Source: Paraburkholderia nodosa DSM 21604
Lineage (GTDB): Bacteria > Pseudomonadota > Gammaproteobacteria > Burkholderiales > Burkholderiaceae
Reading direction: 5' to 3'
DNA length: 64,000 nt
NCBI RefSeq assembly: GCF_000519185.1
Contig: NZ_JAFA01000019.1
Location: 103,522-167,521 of the forward strand
In this document: positions 55,270-63,947 of the stretch, piece by piece
Position numbering within the stretch: position 1 is the stretch's first letter
Layout: every line of letters begins with the position of its first letter
The notes under the pieces: model-generated
What the model was told of the DNA's origin: nothing
Databases searched by the model: none
What the model saw: the letters and a program-made list of their open reading frames with translations, nothing else
Program-made: the position numbers and the translations under genes

Positions 55270-56577
55270 TCAGCCGTTGACGAGCTTCCTCGGCTGCAGC
55301 AGCGCCAGCACCGCGCCCAGCACCATGGCCGCCGAAACGCAGTACATGCCCGCGTTCGTGCTGTGCGTCACGTCCTTCATCCAGCCGATGATCGACGGGC
55401 TCACGAAGCCCGCGAGGTTCCCGATCGAGTTGATCATGCCGATGGCGGCGGCAGCCGACCCGCCCGCGAGAATCGCGCTCGGCCAGGTCCAGAACACGGG
55501 CATCGTGGCGAGCATGCCGGCCGCGCCCACCGAGAGCGCGAGCATGGCGAGCGGCACGTTGTGGCCGAACACGGTGCTGAAATACAGCCCGATTGCCGAT
55601 GCCAGCGAAGCGATGGCGAAGTGCCAGCGGCGCTCGCCCGTGCGGTCGGCGCTCTTCGCGACGAACAGCATGCTGAACACGGCGCACGCGTACGGAATGG
55701 CGGTGAGCAGGCCCACGTCGAGCGCGCTCTTCACGCCGCTCGCCTTGATGAGCGTGGGCAGATAGAAGCTGATGCCGTACAGGCCCATCATGCAGCAGAA
55801 GTAAATCACGGCCATGAGCCACACGCGGCCATTGGCGAACACCGAGCCGATCGATGCGTGGCCCTTGCCGGCCTGGTCCTGCGCGATATTGCGTTCGAGC
55901 ACGGCCTTCTCGTCGTCCGAGAGCCAGTTCGCCGCGCGAATGCCGTTGGGCAGATAGAAGACCGTAATCACGCCCAGCACGAGCGAAGGCAGCGCTTCGA
56001 TCACGAAGAGCCACTGCCAGCCCGTCCACCCGTTCGTGCCGGTGAAGGCCGAGAGGATCCAGCCCGAAAGCGGGCCGCCCAGCACGCCCGCGATCGGAAT
56101 GCCGATCATGAAGAGCGCATTCATGCGGCCGCGACGCGCGGCCGGGAACCAGTAGGTGAGATAGAGCACGATACCGGGGAAGAAGCCGGCCTCGGCCACG
56201 CCCAGCAGGAAGCGCACGAAATAGAACTGTGTGGGCGTCTTCACGAGCAGCGTGGCCGCCGAAAGCACGGCCCACGTAATCATGATGCGCGCGATCCACA
56301 CGCGCGCGCCTACGCGGTGCATGAGGATATTGCTTGGGACTTCGAAGAAAAAGTAGCCGATGAAGAAAATGCCCGCGCCGAGACCGTAGACGGTTTCGCT
56401 GAACTGCAGGTCGCTGAGCATCTGGAGCTTGGCGAAGCCTACGTTGACGCGGTCGAGATACGCGGCCACATAGCAGAGGAAAAGAAACGGCAACAGACGC
56501 AATGTCGCCTTGGAATAGGCGCGCGTCTCGAGATTTTGTAATGAGGCCTTCGACTGGCCACCGGCGATCGTATTCAT
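55270..56577 (-). CDS. MFS permease of the anion:cation symporter family
   Basis: This 435-residue 12-helix transporter has the ACS-family helix 1 motif CYVAAYLDRVNVGFAKLQM, then FFEVPSNILMHRVGARVWIARIM and LLGVAEAGFFPGIVLYLTYWFP. Members import organic anions such as tartrate, phthalate, glucarate or 4-hydroxyphenylacetate. The substrate is not readable here. The start at 56577 follows GGAG; an ATG 12 bp upstream is possible. A perfect 16-bp palindrome in the promoter suggests repression by a distant regulator. Confidence 0.88.
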   Translation of the reverse strand: MNTIAGGQSKASLQNLETRAYSKATLRLLPFLFLCYVAAYLDRVNVGFAKLQMLSDLQFSETVYGLGAGIFFIGYFFFEVPSNILMHRVGARVWIARIMITWAVLSAATLLVKTPTQFYFVRFLLGVAEAGFFPGIVLYLTYWFPAARRGRMNALFMIGIPIAGVLGGPLSGWILSAFTGTNGWTGWQWLFVIEALPSLVLGVITVFYLPNGIRAANWLSDDEKAVLERNIAQDQAGKGHASIGSVFANGRVWLMAVIYFCCMMGLYGISFYLPTLIKASGVKSALDVGLLTAIPYACAVFSMLFVAKSADRTGERRWHFAIASLASAIGLYFSTVFGHNVPLAMLALSVGAAGMLATMPVFWTWPSAILAGGSAAAAIGMINSIGNLAGFVSPSIIGWMKDVTHSTNAGMYCVSAAMVLGAVLALLQPRKLVNG

Positions 56578-56655
56578 GGTCTCCAACATGATGGTGCAAA
56601 GCCAGTGCCGCGCAACGGCGCACGGCACGATGCAAAGTGCATGATCGTAGCGAGG

Positions 56656-56671
56656 GACAACAATTGTTGTC
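56656..56671. promoter_or_regulatory. Perfect 16-bp palindrome upstream of the MFS permease
   Basis: GACAACAATTGTTGTC reads the same on both strands and lies 79 bp upstream of the permease start in the divergent spacer. Perfect symmetry and position make it a good operator candidate, of the kind bound by GntR/FadR-type dimers. No regulator gene is adjacent. Confidence 0.6.
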
Positions 56672-56781
56672 AATCGTTTGTAAGCAACAGGAAGACGCAA
56701 GAAACCTCGCTGGCCCGGGACCAGGCGCTAGAATCGTCGAACCGGGTCTCGACGACCCCTTGCACTGGAGGACCGCGCGCC

Positions 56782-57306
56782 ATGAATTCGACCCCGCTGC
56801 CCCGCCGCCCGCGCGTGTATCTCGCCGGCTTCGACGTCTTCCGGCGCGACGCGCGCGAGCACGGCGCACGCCTCGTCGCCGCGTGTGCGGAATTCGGCTT
56901 CGAGGGCGTCTATCCGCTCGACGCGCAAGCGCCCGCGGACCTCGACGGCCCTCGCCAGGCCGCGTGGATCTATCGCGCGAACGTCGAATCGATCCGCGCC
57001 GCCGATATCGTGATGGCAAACGTCAACGACTTTCGCGGCCCCGGCGAGCCCGACTCCGGCACCGCCTTCGAGATCGGCTATGCGGCTGCACTCGGCAAGG
57101 AAATCTGGGCCTACTCATCCGACCAAGGCACGCTCATCGAACGCGTGCCTTCCGTGCCCGACGCGCAGGGGCGCGTGTGCGAACGCGGCTATCTGGTGGA
57201 AGATTTCGGCCTGGCCAGGAACCTGATGATCGCGTGCGCGGCGCGTCTCGTGCAGGGCGACGCGCGCGCGTGTCTCGAAGCCATGGCACAGGGGCGCACG
57301 CCATAA
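56782..57306 (+). CDS. Nucleoside 2-deoxyribosyltransferase family protein
   Basis: This is a 174-residue single-domain enzyme. RVYLAGFDVF (about 10-19), the acidic PDSGTAFEIGYAAALGKEIWAYSSD stretch (about 90-114) containing the likely nucleophilic Glu, and the C-terminal NLMIACAARLV match the family. It probably transfers or hydrolyses deoxyribose from nucleosides or nucleotides in salvage. The start at 56782 has GGAGG ten bases upstream. It converges on the S10 peptidase gene. Confidence 0.85.
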   Translation: MNSTPLPRRPRVYLAGFDVFRRDAREHGARLVAACAEFGFEGVYPLDAQAPADLDGPRQAAWIYRANVESIRAADIVMANVNDFRGPGEPDSGTAFEIGYAAALGKEIWAYSSDQGTLIERVPSVPDAQGRVCERGYLVEDFGLARNLMIACAARLVQGDARACLEAMAQGRTP

Positions 57307-57343
57307 CCGCATGCAAACGCGTGCGCCGACGCCTGCGAAAGCA

Positions 57344-59017
57344 TCAGTGATGCATGGTGCTCATCGTGCTCATGCGCTGGAGTGCGCGAATACGCGCCAC
57401 CGCAGGGCGGTCCGTCACGGCGACCTGATAGAGCTTCGCGAGATCGGCCTTGAGCGCCGTGCGTGAACCGGCGTCGAGATACACCATGTGACCCGAGGGA
57501 TAGAAGCGTGCGCTCAGGTTGTCGCGCACCTTCTGGTCGAGCAGCGGCATCTTCTGCAGGTCGATCACGGTCTGGTAGAACGGCGTGACGAAGTCGTAGT
57601 AGCCGTTCGCCGAGAGCACGCGCAAATCCGGATTCAGCGCCATCACCGCCGCGAGATCGCCGGCCGTGTAGAGCACGATGTTGCCCTGCGCGTCCACGCC
57701 CTTTTGCGCGCCCGTCGGATCGATATGGCCGAAGTTCCAGTTCCTGAACGCCTGGTCGTTCAGGTCCGTGAACGACGAGTTCGTGCGGAACTTGAGCTGC
57801 TCGTTCAGGTAGCTGTTCCACATCGCCGTATAGACGCCGCTCACCGCCGTCATGGTGGGATCGTTGCCGCCCGAGTTGGGGTCGATGTTGCCGGCAATGC
57901 CCGTGTCGATGGCGGTCACGCGGCCGTCGTACGAGCCGAGCGCCACGCCCTTGTCCTTCAGGAGCGACGTGAGAAAAAGCGAATTGCCGCGGCTGTCGTA
58001 CGAGGCGATGTCGAGATTCCACGACTCCAGCGTTTGCGTGTCGATGCCCGTGTATTGCGACAAGGTCTTGAGCGTGGCCGGAATGCTCTTGTCGTTCGGA
58101 TCGGGAAACTTCGAGAGCGCCTGCAGATAATCGGTGCGTGCGAATTGCGCGACCTGCGCGGCGAACGCCTGCAAGTCCTTCGGCGCGGGCGTCACGCCGA
58201 GGCGCTTGTGATACCACGCGTCGGCCGCCGCCGTGGGCAGCGCGCCCACCGGATTGCCGCTTTGCGTGTAGTCGAGAATCGACGACTGCAGCGTGATGCC
58301 GTTCAGATCCACGCCGTCCTCGTGCAGCCGGTAGGCCAGCACGCAACTACGCGCCGTGCCATACGACTCGCCATAGAGAAACTTCGGCGAATTCCAGCGA
58401 TCGTTCGCCGTCAGGTAGCGCTTGATGAACTGCTTGAGCGAATCCGCGTCCTGATCCACACCCCAGAAGTCGCGATTGTGATGCGGCGCGATCGCGGCCG
58501 AATAGCCCGTGCCCACCGGATTGATGAAGATGAGGTCGCTCTTGTCGAGCAGGCTGTCCGGATTGTCTTCGAGCGTATAGGGCGCGGGCGGCGTAAAGCC
58601 CGGCATCGAGGTCTTGATGCGCTTGGGCGCATAAGAGCCGAGCAGCACGAACACGGAAGAAGAGCCCGGGCCGCCGTTGTAGAAGAACGTGACGGGACGG
58701 TCCTGCGCCTGCACGCCGTCCTTCGTGAACGCCACGTAGAAGATCTTGGCGTTGGGCTGCGAGCTGCTCGGATCGACCGTCACGAGGTGACCCGCCGTTG
58801 CCGTATAGGCAATCACTTCCTTGCCGATCTGGATGGCGTGATGCGTGATCGCGGCGTTCTCGGTCATGTCGGTGACGAAGTCGTCGGGACCGTTGCCGTA
58901 AGCCGTGGGATCGAAGCACGGCTGATCGGCCTGGGAGCGATGCTTGCCGTTGCCGCTCGCGGGGCTGGCCCCTTGAGCGCCGCCGTTGCCCTTGGTGGAC
59001 TGCGCTTCGTCGTTCAT
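57344..59017 (-). CDS. S10 family serine carboxypeptidase
   Basis: This is a 557-residue alpha/beta-hydrolase peptidase. The catalytic Ser218 lies in GESYGT, a likely Asp475 in GYYDFVTPF and His510 in SGHMVYLD. The oxyanion and substrate region NGGPGSSSVF (about 114-123) is diagnostic of serine carboxypeptidases. These enzymes cut C-terminal residues, usually at acid pH. The N-terminus is polar (QSTKGNGGAQGASPASGNG), with no Sec signal. It lies 136 bp downstream of the S53 peptidase on the same strand. Confidence 0.9.
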   Translation of the reverse strand: MNDEAQSTKGNGGAQGASPASGNGKHRSQADQPCFDPTAYGNGPDDFVTDMTENAAITHHAIQIGKEVIAYTATAGHLVTVDPSSSQPNAKIFYVAFTKDGVQAQDRPVTFFYNGGPGSSSVFVLLGSYAPKRIKTSMPGFTPPAPYTLEDNPDSLLDKSDLIFINPVGTGYSAAIAPHHNRDFWGVDQDADSLKQFIKRYLTANDRWNSPKFLYGESYGTARSCVLAYRLHEDGVDLNGITLQSSILDYTQSGNPVGALPTAAADAWYHKRLGVTPAPKDLQAFAAQVAQFARTDYLQALSKFPDPNDKSIPATLKTLSQYTGIDTQTLESWNLDIASYDSRGNSLFLTSLLKDKGVALGSYDGRVTAIDTGIAGNIDPNSGGNDPTMTAVSGVYTAMWNSYLNEQLKFRTNSSFTDLNDQAFRNWNFGHIDPTGAQKGVDAQGNIVLYTAGDLAAVMALNPDLRVLSANGYYDFVTPFYQTVIDLQKMPLLDQKVRDNLSARFYPSGHMVYLDAGSRTALKADLAKLYQVAVTDRPAVARIRALQRMSTMSTMHH

Positions 59018-59153
59018 GTCGTCTCCACTTTCTGTGTGTTTGCGTTTGAGACAGTGAATGCAACTTCGAATGCAACCTCGGATACAACCCGCATCGCGCC
59101 CGCCGCTTGACTCTCGCGCTCAACTCGCGTCGCAGTGGTACGCCGCGCTCATC

Positions 59154-60788
59154 CTACGCCGAGCCGAGCGCGGTTGCCACCTTGGTGCCCACCGGCGTGC
59201 CGAGGCCCGTGCAGGCGTCCCAGCCCGGCGCCGCCGAGAAGTCGCCATTGCTGCCACTCGTCACGTCGTTGAAGGCGCCGGGCTGCGCGTAGAGCTTCGC
59301 GTTCGCGAAGCCCACGGGCGTGCTGCGCGCCGCGTTGATGCGCGCGATCAGCGCCGCCCACAGCGGCGCGACGGCGCTCGTGCCGCCCACCACCGTATCC
59401 GCGCCCGCCACCCGCACTTCGTAGCCCGTGGCGGGATCCGCGTCGGCGGCGACGTCGGGCACGCCGCGCCGCACCAGCGCGCCCGCCCCGCCGCTGCCAC
59501 GCACCACGCGCAGGCCTTTTTGCCAGTCCGGCAGCGCGAACGTCGCGCTCACGCCACCGCCGGTCGCGCCGTTTTCGCCTTCGCTCCAGACGGTTTCCTG
59601 CGAGATGCGTCCGTTCGACGCCGCGATGTGCGTGCCGCCGCAGCCGAGCGCGTAAGGGCTCGAGGCGGGAAAGTCGACATGATCGGCGCCGTCGCTCACG
59701 CCGTCCGACGAGCCGCTGTCGCCCGAAGCCGCGCACACGGTCACGCCGAGCGCGACGGCCGTTTGCAGCGCGTCGTTCAGCGCGCCGAGCGTTTGCTGCG
59801 ACCACGCCGACTCCGGCGCGCCCCAGCTGATCGAGATGACTGAAGGCTTACGCTGGCTGTCGTGCAGCGCGGCGCTCACTGCATCGACGAAACCCGCTTC
59901 GCTGTTCGGCGCGAAATACACGGCGATCAGCGCCCCGGGCGCCAGCGCGCCGGCGATCTCCACGTCGAGCGTGACTTCGGCGTCGGGGCCGTTGGGGTCG
60001 CCGGTCGGCGCGTTCGTCGCCTGATCGACGGAGACGTCCTCCACGCGCGGCGCGCTCACGCCCAACTCGTTGAAATACGCGCTGAGGTCCGCCGTGTCGT
60101 AGCCGCCGCCCATTTCGATGACGGCAATGCACTGGCCGCTGCCGTCGCCCGCGGGAAAGCTGTAAAGCTCCGCGAGCTGCAAAGGCGTGAACGATCTGGT
60201 CACCGCGCGCGCGGCGCGGATTGGCGGGCGGATGGGGGCACCGGGTGCGTCTGCCGCTGCCGGCGCATTGGTTAGATTCGTCGGCACGATGCGAAAGTGC
60301 GGCTGCGCCTTCGCGCGATTGTCGAGCCCCACCACGGCGGTGACGACCTCGTGCATGTCTTCCGGCAAATGCAGGGGGCCGCTCGGCTGGTGAAAGTGAT
60401 GGGTGGTTTTGCCGACCTGATGCTCGAAGTGCTGCAGGTCGATGCCGAAGGCGGCGTTGTACTGCTGCACCGTGCCCGAGAGCACGACGCGGCGCGCCGA
60501 GGCATCGGCCTGATCGACGGCGAGCCCATGCGCGCTCGCGAACTGCTCGACACGCTCGATGTCGGCGGCGCTCGCGCCAAAGCGCCGCTCGTATTCCTCG
60601 CGGGACACCGGCTGCGCGGCGGGATCGTTCGCGGCGAGCCGGTCCACCAGCTCGTGAAATTCCGCCGACGCCTGACGCCGCAGGATCAGCACGATCCGGA
60701 AGCGCTCCGCCGGGTCGCAAGCGCCGACACACTGCGCGCCGGCGGGTGCGGGATGTTCACTGCCTGCCACGGGAAGGTGCCTGGTCAT
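59154..60788 (-). CDS. S53 family peptidase (sedolisin/kumamolisin-like) with propeptide
   Basis: This is a 544-residue acid serine-carboxyl peptidase. A pro-kumamolisin activation domain (about 28-170) is followed by the catalytic domain. Glu271 and Asp275 in EVTLDVE, oxyanion Asp357 in SGDSG and Ser471 in GGTSAVAPLW have exactly the spacing of kumamolisin (78-82-164-278). The C-terminal calcium loop TSGSNGDFSAAPGWDACTGLG is present. The start at 60788 follows AGGAGAAA. No signal peptide is obvious, so the export route is unclear. Confidence 0.92.
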   Translation of the reverse strand: MTRHLPVAGSEHPAPAGAQCVGACDPAERFRIVLILRRQASAEFHELVDRLAANDPAAQPVSREEYERRFGASAADIERVEQFASAHGLAVDQADASARRVVLSGTVQQYNAAFGIDLQHFEHQVGKTTHHFHQPSGPLHLPEDMHEVVTAVVGLDNRAKAQPHFRIVPTNLTNAPAAADAPGAPIRPPIRAARAVTRSFTPLQLAELYSFPAGDGSGQCIAVIEMGGGYDTADLSAYFNELGVSAPRVEDVSVDQATNAPTGDPNGPDAEVTLDVEIAGALAPGALIAVYFAPNSEAGFVDAVSAALHDSQRKPSVISISWGAPESAWSQQTLGALNDALQTAVALGVTVCAASGDSGSSDGVSDGADHVDFPASSPYALGCGGTHIAASNGRISQETVWSEGENGATGGGVSATFALPDWQKGLRVVRGSGGAGALVRRGVPDVAADADPATGYEVRVAGADTVVGGTSAVAPLWAALIARINAARSTPVGFANAKLYAQPGAFNDVTSGSNGDFSAAPGWDACTGLGTPVGTKVATALGSA

Positions 60789-61088
60789 GGCCGGTTTCTC
60801 CTTCATGAAGCGCGTGCCTGGATTCTGGCCTTCGGACACGCGTTGAATTACGGGAGTTCCGCGCGCCAAACCGGCCCGGAATGCCGTACAAAATCGTTGG
60901 GATATTCACGCCGCATGCCCGCCGCACGAGCGGCCCGCCACGCAGCACGAACGCAAACGACGCGCTGTGCGCATTCGGCATGCCCGTCAGAACCGTTATA
61001 CACCGGAGACGATTGCAAAGTTGTCACGGCGACGCGGGAAGGCCAGTTCGCGGAGAATGTTGGGGAGGTGATGCGAGATGGGCGAAAC

Positions 61089-61113
61089 GCGCGCGGGCCC
61101 TGAGCCCGCGCGC
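61089..61113 (-). terminator. GC-rich hairpin after galU, in a 365-bp gene-free gap
   Basis: Perfect 10-bp arms GCGCGCGGGC/GCCCGCGCGC (61089-61098, 61104-61113) with a 5-nt loop lie 41 bp past the galU stop; GTTTCGCC follows in minus-strand reading. The rest of 60789-61153 holds the promoter region of the S53 peptidase and no gene that I can support. Confidence 0.5.
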
Positions 61114-61153
61114 TTGAAGTACCCCGTAGCGTGGTTGTGCCGCTATGGAGTTT

Positions 61154-62044
61154 TTATGCCGCAGCGGCCAGCGCCGCCGGCAGATGCGCTTGCAGATACG
61201 CTTCGAACTCCTCCTTGACCTCCGGATGGCGCAGCGCGAACTCCACCGTCGCTTTGAGGTAACCGAGCTTGCTGCCGCAGTCGAAACGCGTGCCCATGTA
61301 GCGGTACGCGAGCACCTGTTCATCGGTGAGCAGCGACTGCAGGGCATCGGTGAGCTGAAGTTCGCCGCCTGCGCCCGGCTTCAGCGCGCGCAGATGTTCG
61401 AAGATCGTGGGCATCAGCACATAGCGGCCCACCACGCCGAGATTCGACGGCGCGACTTCCGGCGCCGGCTTTTCGACGATGCCCGACAGCTTGAACACAT
61501 CCTCTTCCCACTCGCGGCCGTCGACGATGCCGTACGACGCGCTGTCTTCACGCGCGATCGATTCGACGCCCACCACCGAGCTGTGATAGTGATTGAACGT
61601 GTTCACGAGCTGCTTCATGACCGGCGTGGGGCTGTAGAGCAGGTCGTCCGCGAGAATCACGGCGAACGGCGCGCCGCCGACGAGCTTTTCCGCGCACAGC
61701 ACGGCGTGGCCCAGACCGAGCGCCTCGGCCTGGCGCACGTAGAAGCAGTCCACATTGGCTGGCTTGATGCTGCGAACGACGTCGAGCAGCTTTTGCTTGT
61801 TGCGGGCTTCGAGTTCGCATTCGATCTCGTACGACTTGTCGAAATGGTCTTCGATCGCGCGCTTGCTGCGGCCGGTCACGAAGATCATTTCGGTAATCCC
61901 CGCAGCGATCGCCTCTTCCACCGCGTACTGAATGAGCGGCTTGTCGACGATCGGCAGCATTTCCTTGGGGCTCGCCTTGGTGGCGGGCAAGAAGCGCGTC
62001 CCAAGGCCTGCAACAGGAAATACCGCTTTGGTTACTTTCAGCAT
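61154..62044 (-). CDS. galU: UTP--glucose-1-phosphate uridylyltransferase
   Basis: This 296-residue nucleotidyltransferase makes UDP-glucose for lipopolysaccharide, exopolysaccharide and osmoprotectant synthesis. VFPVAGLGTRFLPATKASPKEMLPIVDKPLIQY is the N-terminal signature, ADDLLY the metal/nucleotide site, and EKP and FDCGSKLGYLKA are conserved. The length is usual. The start at 62044 (MLKVTKAVFP) has GGGA upstream; the ATG at 62053 is also possible. About 265 bp of AT-rich spacer upstream holds its promoter. Confidence 0.95.
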   Translation of the reverse strand: MLKVTKAVFPVAGLGTRFLPATKASPKEMLPIVDKPLIQYAVEEAIAAGITEMIFVTGRSKRAIEDHFDKSYEIECELEARNKQKLLDVVRSIKPANVDCFYVRQAEALGLGHAVLCAEKLVGGAPFAVILADDLLYSPTPVMKQLVNTFNHYHSSVVGVESIAREDSASYGIVDGREWEEDVFKLSGIVEKPAPEVAPSNLGVVGRYVLMPTIFEHLRALKPGAGGELQLTDALQSLLTDEQVLAYRYMGTRFDCGSKLGYLKATVEFALRHPEVKEEFEAYLQAHLPAALAAAA

Positions 62045-62309
62045 GATGTCCATTCCCAGATCGTTCGTTTGAGTCTCGGTCTCGCTGCGAGGCAAGCCGA
62101 CTTCCCCGAGGTTCTGCCGTGGCAGATTCTTGTATTGAATAAAATTGTTTAGCGCCTTTTATGGAATAAAAAAAGGCCAATAAATTCGGATTGCGCGCTT
62201 CCAGCATAACACCGGAAATTATTGCCATTCATACCGAATAATTCCAGACAGATCGGCATGAATTTCCTGCTCCATCCTGTGTCAATGACGCGCCTTGTTC
62301 GGGCGCAGT

Positions 62310-62453
62310 CTACTCCGCTTCGTCGGCGGGCGGCAAGGCGGCGGAGCGCGTGCGTGCGCGCCGGATAGGCTCATTGCGCAACGCCTCGCGATACGCGGAC
62401 ACCCCCACGAGTATCAACAGCACGGCCACGCCGGCCAGCAAGTGCAGGTTCAT
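62310..62453 (-). CDS. Small single-helix membrane protein (47 aa), unlisted small ORF
   Basis: ATG at 62453 follows GGAGA with 6-nt spacing, and the frame ends TAG at 62310. The product has a short MNLHL start, one membrane helix (LLAGVAVLLILVGVSAY), then a basic and polar cytoplasmic tail containing RNEPIRRARTRSAA and an acidic end. Hydrophobicity followed by positive charge suits a real inner-membrane micropeptide. No family is recognised. Confidence 0.55.
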   Translation of the reverse strand: MNLHLLAGVAVLLILVGVSAYREALRNEPIRRARTRSAALPPADEAE

Positions 62454-62652
62454 CGGATTCTCCAGCGACCATAGTCGATCACACTCAAACTAGCATTCCA
62501 AATTCGATAAATAAACCGCTTTGTTTTTCAATCCATTTATTTCTCCATTTCTGATTTCCGCGCGAATACATTTTGAAAATATTTTGCTTACTTCCCTCGC
62601 GCGCGCGCCCCTAAGATCGCCGGGTACTCTCCCCAAGGACCGGCTGACACCG

Positions 62653-63837
62653 ATGAGCGATCCCGTACTCCAAACCGCCATGCCGCCTGCATCCGCCCTG
62701 CCTGCCGCCGCTGCCACTGCAGCGCGGCCCGTGGCCGCGGCCCGCGAGCTTGCCGGCGAGCATCTGATCGAAGCCCTGCGTGGCTTTGCGGCCCTGCTGG
62801 TGGCCTATTTCCATTGCCGCCAGGTCACCTGGATCGGCATGGGCGCGTTTCACCAGCTGCATGCCAGCCTCGCGAGCCCCGGCACCCTTGCCGCGTGGCT
62901 GACGTTCCCCATCGCGTGGGGATCGGCGGGCGTGCCGATTTTTTTCGTCATCAGCGGCTATTGCATTCACCGCAGCGGCGCTGCGCGGCTCTTTTCGAAC
63001 CCCGATTTCCGGCTCGACGCGCGGCAGTTCTGGCTGCGCCGCTTCGTGCGCATCTATCCGGTTCTGCTCGCCGCGTTGCTGCTCACGCTGGCATTGGATT
63101 CGGTCAGCCTTTCGCTGCTACCTGTGAGCCACAAAATCAACGAGATCGGGGCGCGCGATTTCTTCGTGAACCTGTTCTCGCTGCAGGGCGTGGCCGGCAA
63201 GACGTATGGCTCGAACGGCGCGCTCTGGACCCTTTCGCTTGAAGTGCAGTTCTATCTGCTGTACCCGCTGCTCTTCGCTGCGCGGCGCCGTTTCGGCCTG
63301 AATGGCGTGCTTGCCGCCGTGGCCCTCATCAATGTCGTTTCCGCGTTGACGCTGGAGCGGCATGACATCATCGTTTTCACGTCGTACTGGTTCTCGTGGA
63401 TGCTCGGCGCATGGATCGCCGAAGTGCGTTTGCGCGGGTCGTCGGGGTTTCGGTTTGCTTACCCTGCTGCGGGGCTTTTCGCCGTGGCCGGTTGTGTGGC
63501 GTTTCACTTCGGGCAGTTTGGGGCGTTCCAGCTCTGGGCTTGTGCGTTTGCCTGCTATCTCGTCAAGGCTCTTGCGCGGCCTGCGCCTGCTTCTCCCGGC
63601 TTGCTGCAGGCGCTGTTCTCCAGGATCGGCGATTTCAGCTACTCGCTCTATCTCATTCATTTGCCGCTCTTCGTGCTGCTCGGGTCGCTACTGTTTCGCT
63701 CCGAGCTGCAGACTTCGATCTGGCCTTCGTTTGGGTTCACGCTCGGCGTGATTCCCGTTGCCTGGGTGTTCTATCGGCTATTCGAGAAGCCTGCGCTTAA
63801 TGCTGCTGGTTGGCTTAGGAAGCGGGTTGTTGCTTGA
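62653..63837 (+). CDS. Acyltransferase 3 (OafA/YrhL-like) family membrane protein
   Basis: This 394-residue membrane acyltransferase has about ten helices. The catalytic region includes EALRGFAALLVAYFHCRQ (His near 57) and FFVISGYCIHRSG. WLRRFVRIYPVLLAALLL, the central GALWTLSLEVQFYLLYPLLF and the late SYSLYLIHLPLFVLLG are all typical of the family. It probably O-acetylates a surface polysaccharide or lipid. The first 35 residues are an Ala/Pro-rich cytoplasmic lead. An AT-rich upstream region separates it from the divergent 47-aa gene. Confidence 0.88.
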   Translation: MSDPVLQTAMPPASALPAAAATAARPVAAARELAGEHLIEALRGFAALLVAYFHCRQVTWIGMGAFHQLHASLASPGTLAAWLTFPIAWGSAGVPIFFVISGYCIHRSGAARLFSNPDFRLDARQFWLRRFVRIYPVLLAALLLTLALDSVSLSLLPVSHKINEIGARDFFVNLFSLQGVAGKTYGSNGALWTLSLEVQFYLLYPLLFAARRRFGLNGVLAAVALINVVSALTLERHDIIVFTSYWFSWMLGAWIAEVRLRGSSGFRFAYPAAGLFAVAGCVAFHFGQFGAFQLWACAFACYLVKALARPAPASPGLLQALFSRIGDFSYSLYLIHLPLFVLLGSLLFRSELQTSIWPSFGFTLGVIPVAWVFYRLFEKPALNAAGWLRKRVVA

Positions 63838-63893
63838 GCTTCGCTTTTGGCTGCTTTGGCCTTTTCTTGTTTTCGCGTCGGTATGCAGGTGTT

Positions 63894-63947
63894 GCCCCTG
63901 TGCGGGGCGGCACCTACTTTTCTTTGCCAGCGGCAAAGAAAAGTAGG
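63894..63947. repeat. Paraburkholderia-type intergenic dyad repeat
   Basis: Two hairpins occur in tandem. GCCCC/GGGGC is at 63894-63898 and 63904-63908. A perfect 16-bp inverted repeat, CCTACTTTTCTTTGCC at 63913-63928 and its complement at 63932-63947, has a 3-nt loop. I recall closely similar sequence as a frequent intergenic element in Paraburkholderia genomes. It follows the acyltransferase gene and may also terminate transcription. The last 50 bases show nothing further. Confidence 0.7.
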
